The position numbers and the translations under genes are program-made. Of a stretch of DNA of 20,721 nt, positions 1 through 6,707 are shown one piece after another. The notes beneath the pieces are model-generated. The model worked only from the letters and a program-made list of their open reading frames with translations, was not told where the DNA came from and searched no databases. Where the stretch lies: NCBI GenBank assembly GCA_945870465.1, contig CAMBSS010000071.1, positions 1 through 20,721 of the forward strand, written 5' to 3'. Source of the stretch: Bordetella parapertussis. Its GTDB lineage: Bacteria > Pseudomonadota > Gammaproteobacteria > Burkholderiales > SG8-41. How positions within the stretch are numbered: the first letter of the stretch is position 1; each line of letters starts with the position of its first letter.

Positions 1-1
1 T

Positions 2-496
2 TATAATGAAATGCTAGAGCAAAAGCGTAAGATGTTAGAAGATGTGTTGTTAAAAGATGCTAATCAAAAGATAATGGAACAAATGCTGAGTCAGGGAATG
101 CAACCGGATTCAGAAGAAGTGCAACAAGCTACATCAGAAGATGCTTTAAAAAAACTTCCTGAAATAGAAACGTTTTTTAGAAAGTCTTATAGATCTTTAG
201 TAGAAGAATGGGCAACACATCAGATGTCAGTGGATGAAGAAAGATTTAAAATGCAAGAATTAGAAGAAAGAGCTTTTCGTGATATGCTTATTACAGATAG
301 AGAGTTTTGGCATTTCCAAATGAATGAAGGCGCGCAAAACGATGGACACCTCTCCAAGAACAAGCGAGGACAATTTCCGCTCATTGGAGATGCCGATATT
401 GCGCGTGCAGAGACGCAAATAAGTGAGGCGTTTCTCACTTACTGGAAGCGCCCGCGCCCGAACAAAGCAAACGACGTGTCGTCCCGTAATTCATAG
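2..496 (+). CDS. Partial, AT-rich phage-like ORF (possible crAss-like portal fragment) running across a composition break
   Basis: The frame is open from the window edge, so the 5' end is missing; the first internal ATG is at 11. Codons to about 330 are very A/T-rich, unlike everything downstream, and encode a Lys/Glu/Met-rich helical stretch containing LPEIETFFRKSYRSLVEEWA and RAFRDMLITDREFWHF. From memory these resemble the portal protein of crAss-like phages (family knowledge, not searched). After about residue 108 the composition becomes GC-rich and the remaining ~55 codons to the TAG at 494 resemble no portal; I read them as accidental read-through of host DNA. The natural protein would be much longer. 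Alternative: another phage structural protein. I am sure of the compositional break and only moderately sure of the phage assignment. Confidence 0.45.
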   Translation, partial: YNEMLEQKRKMLEDVLLKDANQKIMEQMLSQGMQPDSEEVQQATSEDALKKLPEIETFFRKSYRSLVEEWATHQMSVDEERFKMQELEERAFRDMLITDREFWHFQMNEGAQNDGHLSKNKRGQFPLIGDADIARAETQISEAFLTYWKRPRPNKANDVSSRNS

Positions 497-546
497 AAAT
501 GTCTCCACTAGAGAACCACGCGCTGCACCGTGTGGCATGATGCGGC
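331..546. other. Gene-poor stretch after the composition junction
   Basis: I recognise no gene in these ~215 bases. A 26-codon frame starts at ATG 342 and ends at the TAA at 420-422; a second frame starts at GTG 423. Neither has a convincing ribosome-binding site or a recognisable product, and the second runs out of frame into yaeQ. Base composition is already host-like. No strong terminator or promoter is visible. Confidence 0.4.
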
Positions 547-1104
547 ATGGCTCTCAAGGCAACCATCTGCAAGGCCGTCGTCCAGATTGCGGATATGGAC
601 CGCAATTATTACCACGATCATGCGCTGACGATCGCACGTCATCCCTCCGAGACCGATGAACGCATGATGGTGCGGATACTGGCGTTTGCGCTGCATGCCA
701 GCGATACGCTGTCATTCGGCAAGGGCCTGAGCACCGACGACGAACCCGACCTGTGGCAAAAAGACCTGACGGGCTCGATTCAGATCTGGATGGATCTGGG
801 ACTTCCCGACGACAAACGCGTACGCCGGGCGTGTGGCCGCGCGGACGAGGTGTTCGTTTACGCCTACGGCGGCCATGGCGCGAGCCTGTGGTGGGAGCAG
901 GTCAGCGACAAGCTCGAGCGCACGCAGAACCTGACGGTCAAAATACTGGCGCAGGCCAGTACGCGTGCCTTGGCGCAACTGGCCAGCCGCAATATGCAGC
1001 TGAACTGCACGGTACAGGAAGACCAGGTCTGGCTGGCGAACGAGAAGGAAACCGTGCAGGTGGAATTCACGACCGTCAGAGTGCCGGCCGCTTCCTCGCA
1101 CTGA
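547..1104 (+). CDS. yaeQ: YaeQ family protein
   Basis: The 185-residue product matches the YaeQ family along its whole length (E. coli YaeQ is about 181 residues). Recognisable blocks are MALKATICKAVVQIADMDRN at the N-terminus, the signature ARHPSETDERMMVRILAFAL near residues 30-49, then DDEPDLW, LGLPDDKRVRRAC and a Trp-Trp pair near 115. YaeQ proteins have a PD-(D/E)XK-nuclease-like fold but their reaction is not established; the E. coli protein was named as a multicopy suppressor of an rfaH hemolysin defect. It is cytosolic, with no signal peptide or membrane segment. ATG 547 is chosen because the family starts exactly at MALKA; there is no strong Shine-Dalgarno. It converges with the small gene at 1113-1307, with 8 bases between stops. 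Confidence 0.93.
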   Translation: MALKATICKAVVQIADMDRNYYHDHALTIARHPSETDERMMVRILAFALHASDTLSFGKGLSTDDEPDLWQKDLTGSIQIWMDLGLPDDKRVRRACGRADEVFVYAYGGHGASLWWEQVSDKLERTQNLTVKILAQASTRALAQLASRNMQLNCTVQEDQVWLANEKETVQVEFTTVRVPAASSH

Positions 1105-1112
1105 TATTCCGG

Positions 1113-1307
1113 CTAGTGATCGATGCCGACGATGTCGTCCGGCTCAAATTCGTCCGGTATCGTGCCGTCGCCGATGCCGGTAACCATCGCGGCCATGGTG
1201 GCGCTCTGCTTGACGAAGTATTCCTCGCTGATCGGGTCGTAAAAACGCTGCCCCATGGGGACGTCGCGGAATTTGATGCGGTGGCGGGCAGGTTGATAAG
1301 TCGACAT
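1113..1307 (-). CDS. Small conserved-looking hypothetical protein, 64 aa
   Basis: This is a 64-residue, acidic C-terminal protein beginning MSTYQPARHRIKFRDVPMGQ, with central RFYDPISEEYFVKQ and ending DEFEPDDIVGIDH. I do not recognise the family. Reasons to believe it: a sensible amino-acid composition, an ATG start at 1307, and a fit between the yaeQ stop and the Bug gene stop on the same strand 40 bases upstream. The Arg-Phe-Tyr-Asp-Pro start of the middle block resembles short bacterial proteins annotated only as hypothetical. No signal peptide, transmembrane segment or metal-binding cluster is visible. It could be the last gene of the minus-strand array. The Shine-Dalgarno is weak. Confidence 0.6.
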   Translation of the reverse strand: MSTYQPARHRIKFRDVPMGQRFYDPISEEYFVKQSATMAAMVTGIGDGTIPDEFEPDDIVGIDH

Positions 1308-1335
1308 ATATGGTCCGTTGGTCTCACTATGAAGC

Positions 1336-1348
1336 GGGGTTAAACCCC
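1336..1348. repeat. Short GC palindrome at the end of the first Bug gene
   Basis: A 13-base perfect palindrome (GGGG, TT, A, AA, CCCC) overlaps the Bug gene stop and lies in the 40-base gap before the small gene. It has no T tract, so it is not a convincing intrinsic terminator. It could be an mRNA 3' hairpin that weakens read-through into the 64-aa gene. Confidence 0.3.
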
Positions 1349-2319
1349 TACTCCGGCTTCGCCTTCGACGCTTTCACTACTTTACCCCAGCGCTCGATTT
1401 CTTCCTGCAAGTACTTGCGAAAATATTCCGGCGTTTCGGTAATTGTATCCGCTCCGGTTTGTGCCAGGCGAGCGCGAAAATCTTCCTTCTGCACGGCTTT
1501 GACGATCACCGCATTGAGCGTATTGACGATGTCCGCCGGCGTGCCTGCGGGCACCAATACGCCATACCAGGTTTGCGTCACAAATCCTTTCACCCCGCCT
1601 TCTATCATGGTCGGCAACTCCGGCAGCAGCGCGGAGCGCTTCTCGCTCGTAATCGCAAGCGCGCGCACCCGGCCCGGCGTCATCAGCGGTTGCGCCGACG
1701 GAATGTTGTTGAACGAAAAATCCACCTCCCCGCTCGCCAGCGCGGTCATCGATGGCGCGCTGCCTTTATACGGAATGTGCGTCATGTCAACGCCGATCTG
1801 GATTTTCAGCATTTCGCCGGACAAGTGCTGCGAGCTGCCGCTGCCGGATGACGAGAAATTGAGTTTACCCGGGTTCTTTTTGGCGACGGCGATGAATTCC
1901 CTGCCGTTTTTCGCGGGAAACGAAGGGTGCACCAGCAACAGGTTAGGGCTGGTGGCGAACAACGCAGCCGGAATGAAATCCTTGACCGGGTCGTAATTGA
2001 GCTTCGGATACAGGCTGACATTGATGCCGAGCGCCGCGGAGCTCAGAAATACGGTGTAACCGTCGGCGGGCGATTTGGCCACGAATTCGGCCGCGATATT
2101 TTGCGCTGCACCGGCGCGGTTTTCGACCACGACCTGCTGGCCCATCGCTTCCGCCATTTGCTGGGCGATCAGGCGGCCCATGATATCGCTGCCGCCGCCC
2201 GGGGCGTAACCGACAACCATCCTGATCGGTTTGGCCGGATATTTCGCGGGCTGCGCCGATGCGAGCACCGGCAGGCATAGCAGCACTGCTGGCACTGCCA
2301 CACGTTTGAGAAAATCCAT
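1348..2319 (-). CDS. Bug/TctC-family periplasmic solute-binding protein (first copy)
   Basis: This 323-residue protein belongs to the tripartite tricarboxylate transporter receptor (Bug) family. These are periplasmic binding proteins for small carboxylates and other organic acids. Residues 1-22 form a Sec signal peptide (charged MDFLKR, hydrophobic core, ASA cleavage before Gln23). Mature landmarks are YPAKPIRMVVGYAPGGGSD, the VVVENRAGA motif, DGYTVFLSS, and the PYKGSAP and GEVDFSF ligand-loop region. The start is ATG at 2319: a GAGGAG Shine-Dalgarno sits 5 bases upstream, while the GTG at 2325 overlaps that site. No TctA/TctB membrane partner is in the window, as is common for the expanded Bug paralogues of Burkholderiales. 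It lies downstream of a second Bug gene and a MITE-like repeat; the ligand cannot be deduced. Confidence 0.93.
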   Translation of the reverse strand: MDFLKRVAVPAVLLCLPVLASAQPAKYPAKPIRMVVGYAPGGGSDIMGRLIAQQMAEAMGQQVVVENRAGAAQNIAAEFVAKSPADGYTVFLSSAALGINVSLYPKLNYDPVKDFIPAALFATSPNLLLVHPSFPAKNGREFIAVAKKNPGKLNFSSSGSGSSQHLSGEMLKIQIGVDMTHIPYKGSAPSMTALASGEVDFSFNNIPSAQPLMTPGRVRALAITSEKRSALLPELPTMIEGGVKGFVTQTWYGVLVPAGTPADIVNTLNAVIVKAVQKEDFRARLAQTGADTITETPEYFRKYLQEEIERWGKVVKASKAKPE

Positions 2320-2370
2320 ATGCACTCCTCGGGTTTTATTTTGTTATGAAATGCCGTGATTAACTGTAAT

Positions 2371-2572
2371 TAGCTATCTCAAAATAAAATCTATCTCAAG
2401 AACAGCGACAAGCAACCGCCGATATACGCCGATTGACGCTGACACGATTCCAGGCTTGGCCCCGAACCAGCGCGCAGTCGCGTGAGCTTATCTGCGTTCA
2501 TTCGCGTACCCCTCAAGGGGGTATTAAAAAGAATTCATCGGCGGTTCCAAATTCCTTTTGAGACCACTTCTA
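2371..2572 (-). mobile_element. MITE-like repeat, copy 1 (202 bp)
   Basis: Read on the minus strand this element begins TAGAAGTGGTCTCAAAA and ends in TTTTGAGATAGCTA, so its termini are related inverted repeats. Inside are GGAACCGCC, GAACGCAGATAAGCTCA and a GCGTCAATCGGCG block, all shared in order with copy 2 at 3550-3715; over ~50 bases of the distal half I count roughly 80% identity. It differs from copy 2 by ~28 extra bases at about 2507-2533 that form their own hairpin, and it has a second TATCTCAA near 2392. It starts immediately after the TAG stop (2573-2575) of the second Bug gene, giving TAG-TAG. No transposase is encoded. Ends are set by comparison of the three copies. Confidence 0.75.
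2507..2523. repeat. Small hairpin nested in MITE-like copy 1
   Basis: TACCCC-TCAAG-GGGGTA is a perfect 6-bp stem with a 5-base loop. It lies inside the ~28-base segment that distinguishes copy 1 from copy 2. The adjacent run of A on the plus strand (T upstream on the minus strand) is in the wrong place for an intrinsic terminator of the minus-strand genes. Confidence 0.5.
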
Positions 2573-3613
2573 CTACTCGCGCTTGAGTTTCGCGTCTTTG
2601 ATCATTTTCGCGTTCTTCGCCAGCTCGCTTTTCAGATAAGCAGAGAATTCCTCAGGTGTGCCAGGGGTAGCGGCAGCAGCTTCGCCGGCGATGCGCTTTT
2701 TGACATCGGGCTCATCCATGGATTTGAGCAGGGTTGCATTCAAAACGTTCACGATTTCCCGCGGCGTCCTGGCAGGCGCCAGCAACCCGTACCACTGCGT
2801 GAACTCATAGGCCGGAAACCCTGCCTCGGCCATCGTGGGGACGTCCGCGAACATCTCGGAACGGCGAGTTCCCGAAGTAGCCAGCGCGCGCATCCGGCCC
2901 GTTGGCAAGTGCGGCAGCGCGGTGGTCGGTCCGACGAATGCAAGATCGACCTGCCCTGCGATCAGTTCCGTCGCGAACAGCGAAGTGCCGCGGTAGGGCA
3001 CGTGCACGATGTCGATGTTCGTCATCGATTTGAACAACTCGCCCGCCAGGTGCGCGGTGCCGCCGGTACCTGACGACGCGAAATTAAGCTTGCCCGGGTG
3101 CGCCTTGGCGAGCGCCACTAGTTCTTTGACGTTTTTAGCGGGAACCAGCGGGTGTATGACCAGCAGGTACGGAATTTTCGCAAACAGGCTGACTGGTGCG
3201 AAGTCGCGCACCGGGTCGTACGGCAGTTTTTCCGTCCACACCGGGCTGATGGCGAGCGGCCCGGAACTGCCCCACAGCAGCGTATAACCGTCGCCTGCGG
3301 CTTTCGCCACCATTTCGGTGCCGATCGATCCTGATGCGCCATCGCGGTTGAGAATCACGATGTTTTGTCCAAGGAGTTCGCCCATGCGCCGGCCGGCGGC
3401 ACGCGCAAACACGTCGGTTGCGGCGCCCGGCGGAAACGGCACCACCAGCGTCATCGACTTGTTGGGATAAGTTTGCGCGGCGGCACTCGCTGCGAGCGTC
3501 AGCAGGCAAACTGCGCTAGCAGCGCAGCGAGTGACGCAAAAAGAAAGGTTAGAAGCTGTCTCAAAAACAGCTTGGAACCGCCCATGACCGCGGATGAACG
3601 CAGATAAGCTCAT
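2573..3613 (-). CDS. Bug/TctC-family periplasmic solute-binding protein (second copy), start inside a repeat
   Basis: A 346-residue Bug-family binding protein: NKSMTLVVPFPPGAATDVFA, the VILNRDGASGSIGTE motif, DGYTLLWGSS, VPYRGTSLFATELIAGQVDL and the C-terminal Tyr-Gly-Leu-Leu-Ala-Pro-Ala-Arg-Thr-Pro block are all present. The signal peptide is odd. The hydrophobic core (about residues 30-45, cleavage near AAA before Gln47) is preceded by ~29 residues instead of the usual 5-10. Residues 1-21 are encoded by MITE-like copy 2, including the only in-frame ATG (3611-3613). No ATG, GTG or TTG lies in frame between it and the core. AAGG, 9 bases upstream, may serve as Shine-Dalgarno. The gene follows the CocE hydrolase on the same strand and is bracketed by MITE copies 1 and 2. 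It may make a poorly exported protein, or begin at a non-canonical CTG. Confidence 0.88.
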   Translation of the reverse strand: MSLSAFIRGHGRFQAVFETASNLSFCVTRCAASAVCLLTLAASAAAQTYPNKSMTLVVPFPPGAATDVFARAAGRRMGELLGQNIVILNRDGASGSIGTEMVAKAAGDGYTLLWGSSGPLAISPVWTEKLPYDPVRDFAPVSLFAKIPYLLVIHPLVPAKNVKELVALAKAHPGKLNFASSGTGGTAHLAGELFKSMTNIDIVHVPYRGTSLFATELIAGQVDLAFVGPTTALPHLPTGRMRALATSGTRRSEMFADVPTMAEAGFPAYEFTQWYGLLAPARTPREIVNVLNATLLKSMDEPDVKKRIAGEAAAATPGTPEEFSAYLKSELAKNAKMIKDAKLKRE

Positions 3614-3715
3614 TGGGGTTGACCTTGATTCGAGGAAGGGTCTGGAATTGTATCGGCGTCAATCGACGCGTATCGGCGGATGCTTGTCGGCGTTGTATTT
3701 TTGAGATGATTTCTA
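3550..3715 (+). mobile_element. MITE-like repeat, copy 2 (166 bp)
   Basis: On the plus strand it begins TAGAAGCTGTCTCAAAAAC and ends GTATTTTTGAGATGATTTCTA; the reverse complement of the end, TAGAAATCATCTCAAAAATA, is an imperfect copy of the start. The interior holds GCGGATGAACGCAGATAAG and, inverted, a CCGCCGATACGCGTCGAT block, giving weak two-arm symmetry. Both ends carry TA, consistent with a TA target duplication as made by IS630/Tc1-type or IS427-type transposases (family knowledge). Its right end supplies the TAG stop of the CocE hydrolase (3713-3715). Its left part supplies the ATG and first 21 codons of the second Bug protein. It is inverted relative to copy 1. No coding capacity for a transposase. 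Confidence 0.78.
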
Positions 3716-5740
3716 GTTCCCATGGCGCGGAATCAATTCCTCAAAAGAGCGTTCGAACACTTTCTTTTCACCTTCGTAGGCCTGGATGTCGGCCTTGATG
3801 ACGTAGTCTTTTTTCGTGCACGAAACATGCGTGCGCGTCTCGGTGCGGATTTTCCAGTCCTTCCGCTCGAACACCCATTGCCACGTCACCTCCGCCGTGC
3901 AGGACAGCGGATCATCCTCGACGATGCGGTAGCGCTCGGTCGAGCGCGCGCCCGCGATGAGATCGATCTCGTCGTAGCGGCTGAGACCGCTGTAATCCGA
4001 CACCTCCACTACCGTCTCACGCTTGCTGAGATCGGTATGGATCACGCGATTGCGTCCGCCCGCTTCCAGCGTTGTCTTCGGGAATGCCGGCGCGGCCTCC
4101 ACCGGCTTGAAGCGCGGCGGATTCTTGTCTTCCTTGCGCGGCGGGCGCACCGCCAGCGCGAGCGCGCTTTTACCGGCGACGAGCGTGAGCGTAACGGGCT
4201 CCGGCGACGGCCAGAGCAGCGGCCAGTAAGTCGTGGACACCGCGACACGGATGCGATGGCCCTTCGCAAACGAATAGCCGCAATCAATCAGCGGCACACT
4301 CACCTTGTACTGGCGGCCCGGCACCAGCTTTGTTGGCTTGCCGGGGCCGTTTGGCACATGCGTAAGATTCAGCGTGCCGTAGGTGACGCGCGTCGAAGCG
4401 CCATCCGGTGCCACATCGCACAGCCGCACGCAGATGAACGCCACCGGCCGGTCCACGGACAGCGTCAGTTCAGCCGTGGACGTCCCGAGGATCTCGAGCG
4501 TCTTTGCGAGCGGCAGCGTATCAAAGCTCAGCGACTTGCCGTCGTCGGCGCGCTGGTCGCCGGGCATTTCCGGGCTGGGACCGTGCTGGAACCACGGCAT
4601 CAGTTCACCGACTTCGAGGCCCAGCGTCTGTGGCGACAGGTGCGTGAGCTTCGCGGACTTTCCCGCCCGCGCGCCGAGCGCGCCGCCGGCATTGAGAAAA
4701 AACTTCTGCATCTTGATGCGCTTGTTCGGCCATTCCTGCTCCGCGACCCAGCGTCCCGGCGATTCGGGATACCAGCCCTTTGCCGGTACCGCCTGCGGCA
4801 TCCATGCAATCAGTTTCGGCTCGCGCATGATCCCGGTGTCCTTGCCGCGCATCCAGTGGTCGTACCAGCGCAGCGATTCCTGCAGGAAACCGATCGCGGG
4901 TCCCGGCACGCCGAGGTGCGAGAAGCGATGGCCCCAGGGGCCGATCAATCCCTTGGCCGGCGATTTGAGCTTGCCGAGCGATTCACTGACGGCGCTCACA
5001 TAGGCGCCGTCGGCCCAGCCGCTGATCGCATAGAACGGCGCCTTGATCTTGGCGTGATCGATGGACCGTTCGCGCCAGTAGTTATCGAAGGCCTGATGCT
5101 TCAGCGCCGCGGTGATCTGTGGCGTGTCCGCTTCCAGCCGTGCCATCCACATCGCGCGCCAGTCGTCGCCAAGGAGCAGCGGATCGGGCGGGCGCGACTT
5201 ATAGCCGAACAACTGGCTCGACCAGCGGATCGAACGCAGCAGCACGCAGCCGCCGCGGAACACCTGGCTGTAGCGGTAGCGGTCCGGCGCGTACGAACAC
5301 GCAATCACCGCTTTCAGTTCCTTCGGCGCGCGGTAGGCAGTCTGAATGCCCTGGAAACCGCCCCACGAAATGCCGAACATGCCAACCTGCCCGTCGCTCC
5401 ACGACTGCGCGGCGATCCACTTCAGAACTTCCAGCGTGTCGTTCTGCTCCTGAATTGCGGCGAACACGCCTTGCACGCCGCCCGAGTCGCCCGAGCCGCG
5501 GATGTCGACGCGCATCGTTGCGTAGCCGTAGCCGGCGAAATAGTGGTGATGTTGCGCGTCACGCGGCGCATAGATATCGCGTTTGCGGTACGGGATGACC
5601 TCGATAATGGTCGGCACGCCCTTGGTGGCGGCAACGTCCGGCAGCCACAGCTTGGCAGCGAGCTTGATGCCGTCGGGCATCGGTATCCAGCAATCTTCGG
5701 TGACGGTGACTTTATGCGGGAACTTGGTGACGGTTTTCAA
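3713..5740 (-). CDS. CocE/NonD family serine hydrolase
   Basis: This 675-residue protein is of the X-Pro dipeptidyl-peptidase/cocaine-esterase type: an alpha/beta-hydrolase domain (about residues 15-320) with a helical cap insertion, then a C-terminal jelly-roll domain (about 330-550) and an extra ~110-residue tail. The nucleophile elbow is GISWGG with Ser125; Asp244 (SGWADGAY) and His271 (GPWGH) complete the triad. Upstream, RGSGDSGG near 81-88 marks the oxyanion region. Such enzymes hydrolyse esters or amides; the substrate here is unknown. There is no signal peptide, so it is probably cytosolic. The start is TTG at 5740 with AAGG 6 bases upstream; no ATG exists in frame before an upstream stop. 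It lies 42 bases downstream of the dehydrogenase gene, hence probably co-transcribed. Its TAG stop comes from MITE-like copy 2. Confidence 0.93.
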   Translation of the reverse strand: MKTVTKFPHKVTVTEDCWIPMPDGIKLAAKLWLPDVAATKGVPTIIEVIPYRKRDIYAPRDAQHHHYFAGYGYATMRVDIRGSGDSGGVQGVFAAIQEQNDTLEVLKWIAAQSWSDGQVGMFGISWGGFQGIQTAYRAPKELKAVIACSYAPDRYRYSQVFRGGCVLLRSIRWSSQLFGYKSRPPDPLLLGDDWRAMWMARLEADTPQITAALKHQAFDNYWRERSIDHAKIKAPFYAISGWADGAYVSAVSESLGKLKSPAKGLIGPWGHRFSHLGVPGPAIGFLQESLRWYDHWMRGKDTGIMREPKLIAWMPQAVPAKGWYPESPGRWVAEQEWPNKRIKMQKFFLNAGGALGARAGKSAKLTHLSPQTLGLEVGELMPWFQHGPSPEMPGDQRADDGKSLSFDTLPLAKTLEILGTSTAELTLSVDRPVAFICVRLCDVAPDGASTRVTYGTLNLTHVPNGPGKPTKLVPGRQYKVSVPLIDCGYSFAKGHRIRVAVSTTYWPLLWPSPEPVTLTLVAGKSALALAVRPPRKEDKNPPRFKPVEAAPAFPKTTLEAGGRNRVIHTDLSKRETVVEVSDYSGLSRYDEIDLIAGARSTERYRIVEDDPLSCTAEVTWQWVFERKDWKIRTETRTHVSCTKKDYVIKADIQAYEGEKKVFERSFEELIPRHGN

Positions 5741-5782
5741 TGGGAACCTTGTGGCAAAACAGCAACTGCTTGATCAGACGCT

Positions 5783-6694
5783 TTAACGGCGCTTGGCGGA
5801 GACTCTCTTCTTTGCTCGCAGAACGGCATGCACGGCGGCGGTGTCGTGCTTCTCGAACCCGCCCGCGTAAGCCATATCGTAATAGCGTTTGCTGAGCGAG
5901 AACAGCGGCGTCGGGCAGCGAAGCTTCGCGGCAAAGGCTTTGATGATGGCGATGTCTTTCTGGTAGACGTCGATCTTCATCGTCGCCGGAAGGTAATTGC
6001 GCTTGGCCATCAGCGGGCCGCGCACCTCGAACATGCGCGACGTTCCGGCGCCGTCCTTGATGACCCGATACATCAGGTCGGCATCGACCCCTGCCCGCTC
6101 GGCCAGCACGAAAGCTTCGGCAGTCGACAGATTGTGTATGGTGACCAGCAGATTGGCGACGAACTTCAGCTTGGAGCCGGTGCCGAACGCGCCACAGTAG
6201 TAAGAATTGCGCGCAAAACCCGCAAAGATCTTCTTGCAGCGCGTGCAGGCGCCGCGATCGCCGCTGGCGTACACCACGATATCTTTCACTGCGGCCTGCG
6301 CGCCGGTGCCGCTGATCGGGCAGTCGAGCAGGATAACGCCGGTTTTGGCGAGGCGTTTACGGGCGTTTTCCTTGACCTCGAGCGGCAGCGTGCTGGCTTC
6401 GATGACGATGGTGCCTTTGCGCGCGCCGGCAGCAACGCCGTCCTTGCCGAACAGCGCCGCCTCAAATGCAGCCAACGACGGCAACGAGGTGATCAGGATG
6501 CGGGTAGCAGCGGCAACTTCGGCGGATGATGTGACGGCGACTCCACCCAGCTTGCATAACGCGGCTCGCCGCGCCGTCGCCACGTCATAACCGACGACAT
6601 TGAACCGCGCGGCACGCAAATGTTTGGCAAAAGCACCACCCATGATGCCCAGGCCGACTACGCCCACCAATGCAGATGTTCGGCTACGTTTCAT
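5783..6694 (-). CDS. NAD(P)-dependent beta-hydroxyacid dehydrogenase (3-hydroxyisobutyrate dehydrogenase family)
   Basis: A 303-residue enzyme of the HIBADH/GLYR/tartronate-semialdehyde-reductase family. The N-terminal Rossmann domain has GVVGLGIMGG at 11-20, and the acidic residue after beta2 (YDVATARR, Asp37) followed by two Arg leaves NAD versus NADP preference open. The substrate signature is DCPISGTGAQ (124-133) and the catalytic motif G-T-G-S-K-L-K gives Lys177; the usual Asn-Asn after it is Ala180-Asn181, so the first Asn is lost. The all-helical C-terminal domain is complete. Family members oxidise beta-hydroxyacids or reduce the semialdehydes. It is placed 42 bases upstream of the CocE hydrolase and downstream of the amidohydrolase, so it probably acts in the same catabolic pathway. 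The Shine-Dalgarno is weak, perhaps because MITE-like copy 3 lies 13 bases upstream of the ATG. Confidence 0.92.
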   Translation of the reverse strand: MKRSRTSALVGVVGLGIMGGAFAKHLRAARFNVVGYDVATARRAALCKLGGVAVTSSAEVAAATRILITSLPSLAAFEAALFGKDGVAAGARKGTIVIEASTLPLEVKENARKRLAKTGVILLDCPISGTGAQAAVKDIVVYASGDRGACTRCKKIFAGFARNSYYCGAFGTGSKLKFVANLLVTIHNLSTAEAFVLAERAGVDADLMYRVIKDGAGTSRMFEVRGPLMAKRNYLPATMKIDVYQKDIAIIKAFAAKLRCPTPLFSLSKRYYDMAYAGGFEKHDTAAVHAVLRAKKRVSAKRR

Positions 6695-6707
6695 ATTGCC
6701 GGTTAAC

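Noticed and set aside
423..659. A 78-codon frame starting at GTG 423
   Set aside because: It overlaps the start of yaeQ in another frame, is Arg/Pro-rich and resembles nothing.
3722..5773. A 683-codon open frame on the plus strand opposite the CocE hydrolase
   Set aside because: It is Arg/His/Ala-rich, has no recognisable domain, and mirrors a GC-rich gene with clear catalytic motifs on the other strand; long antisense frames are expected from such codon use.
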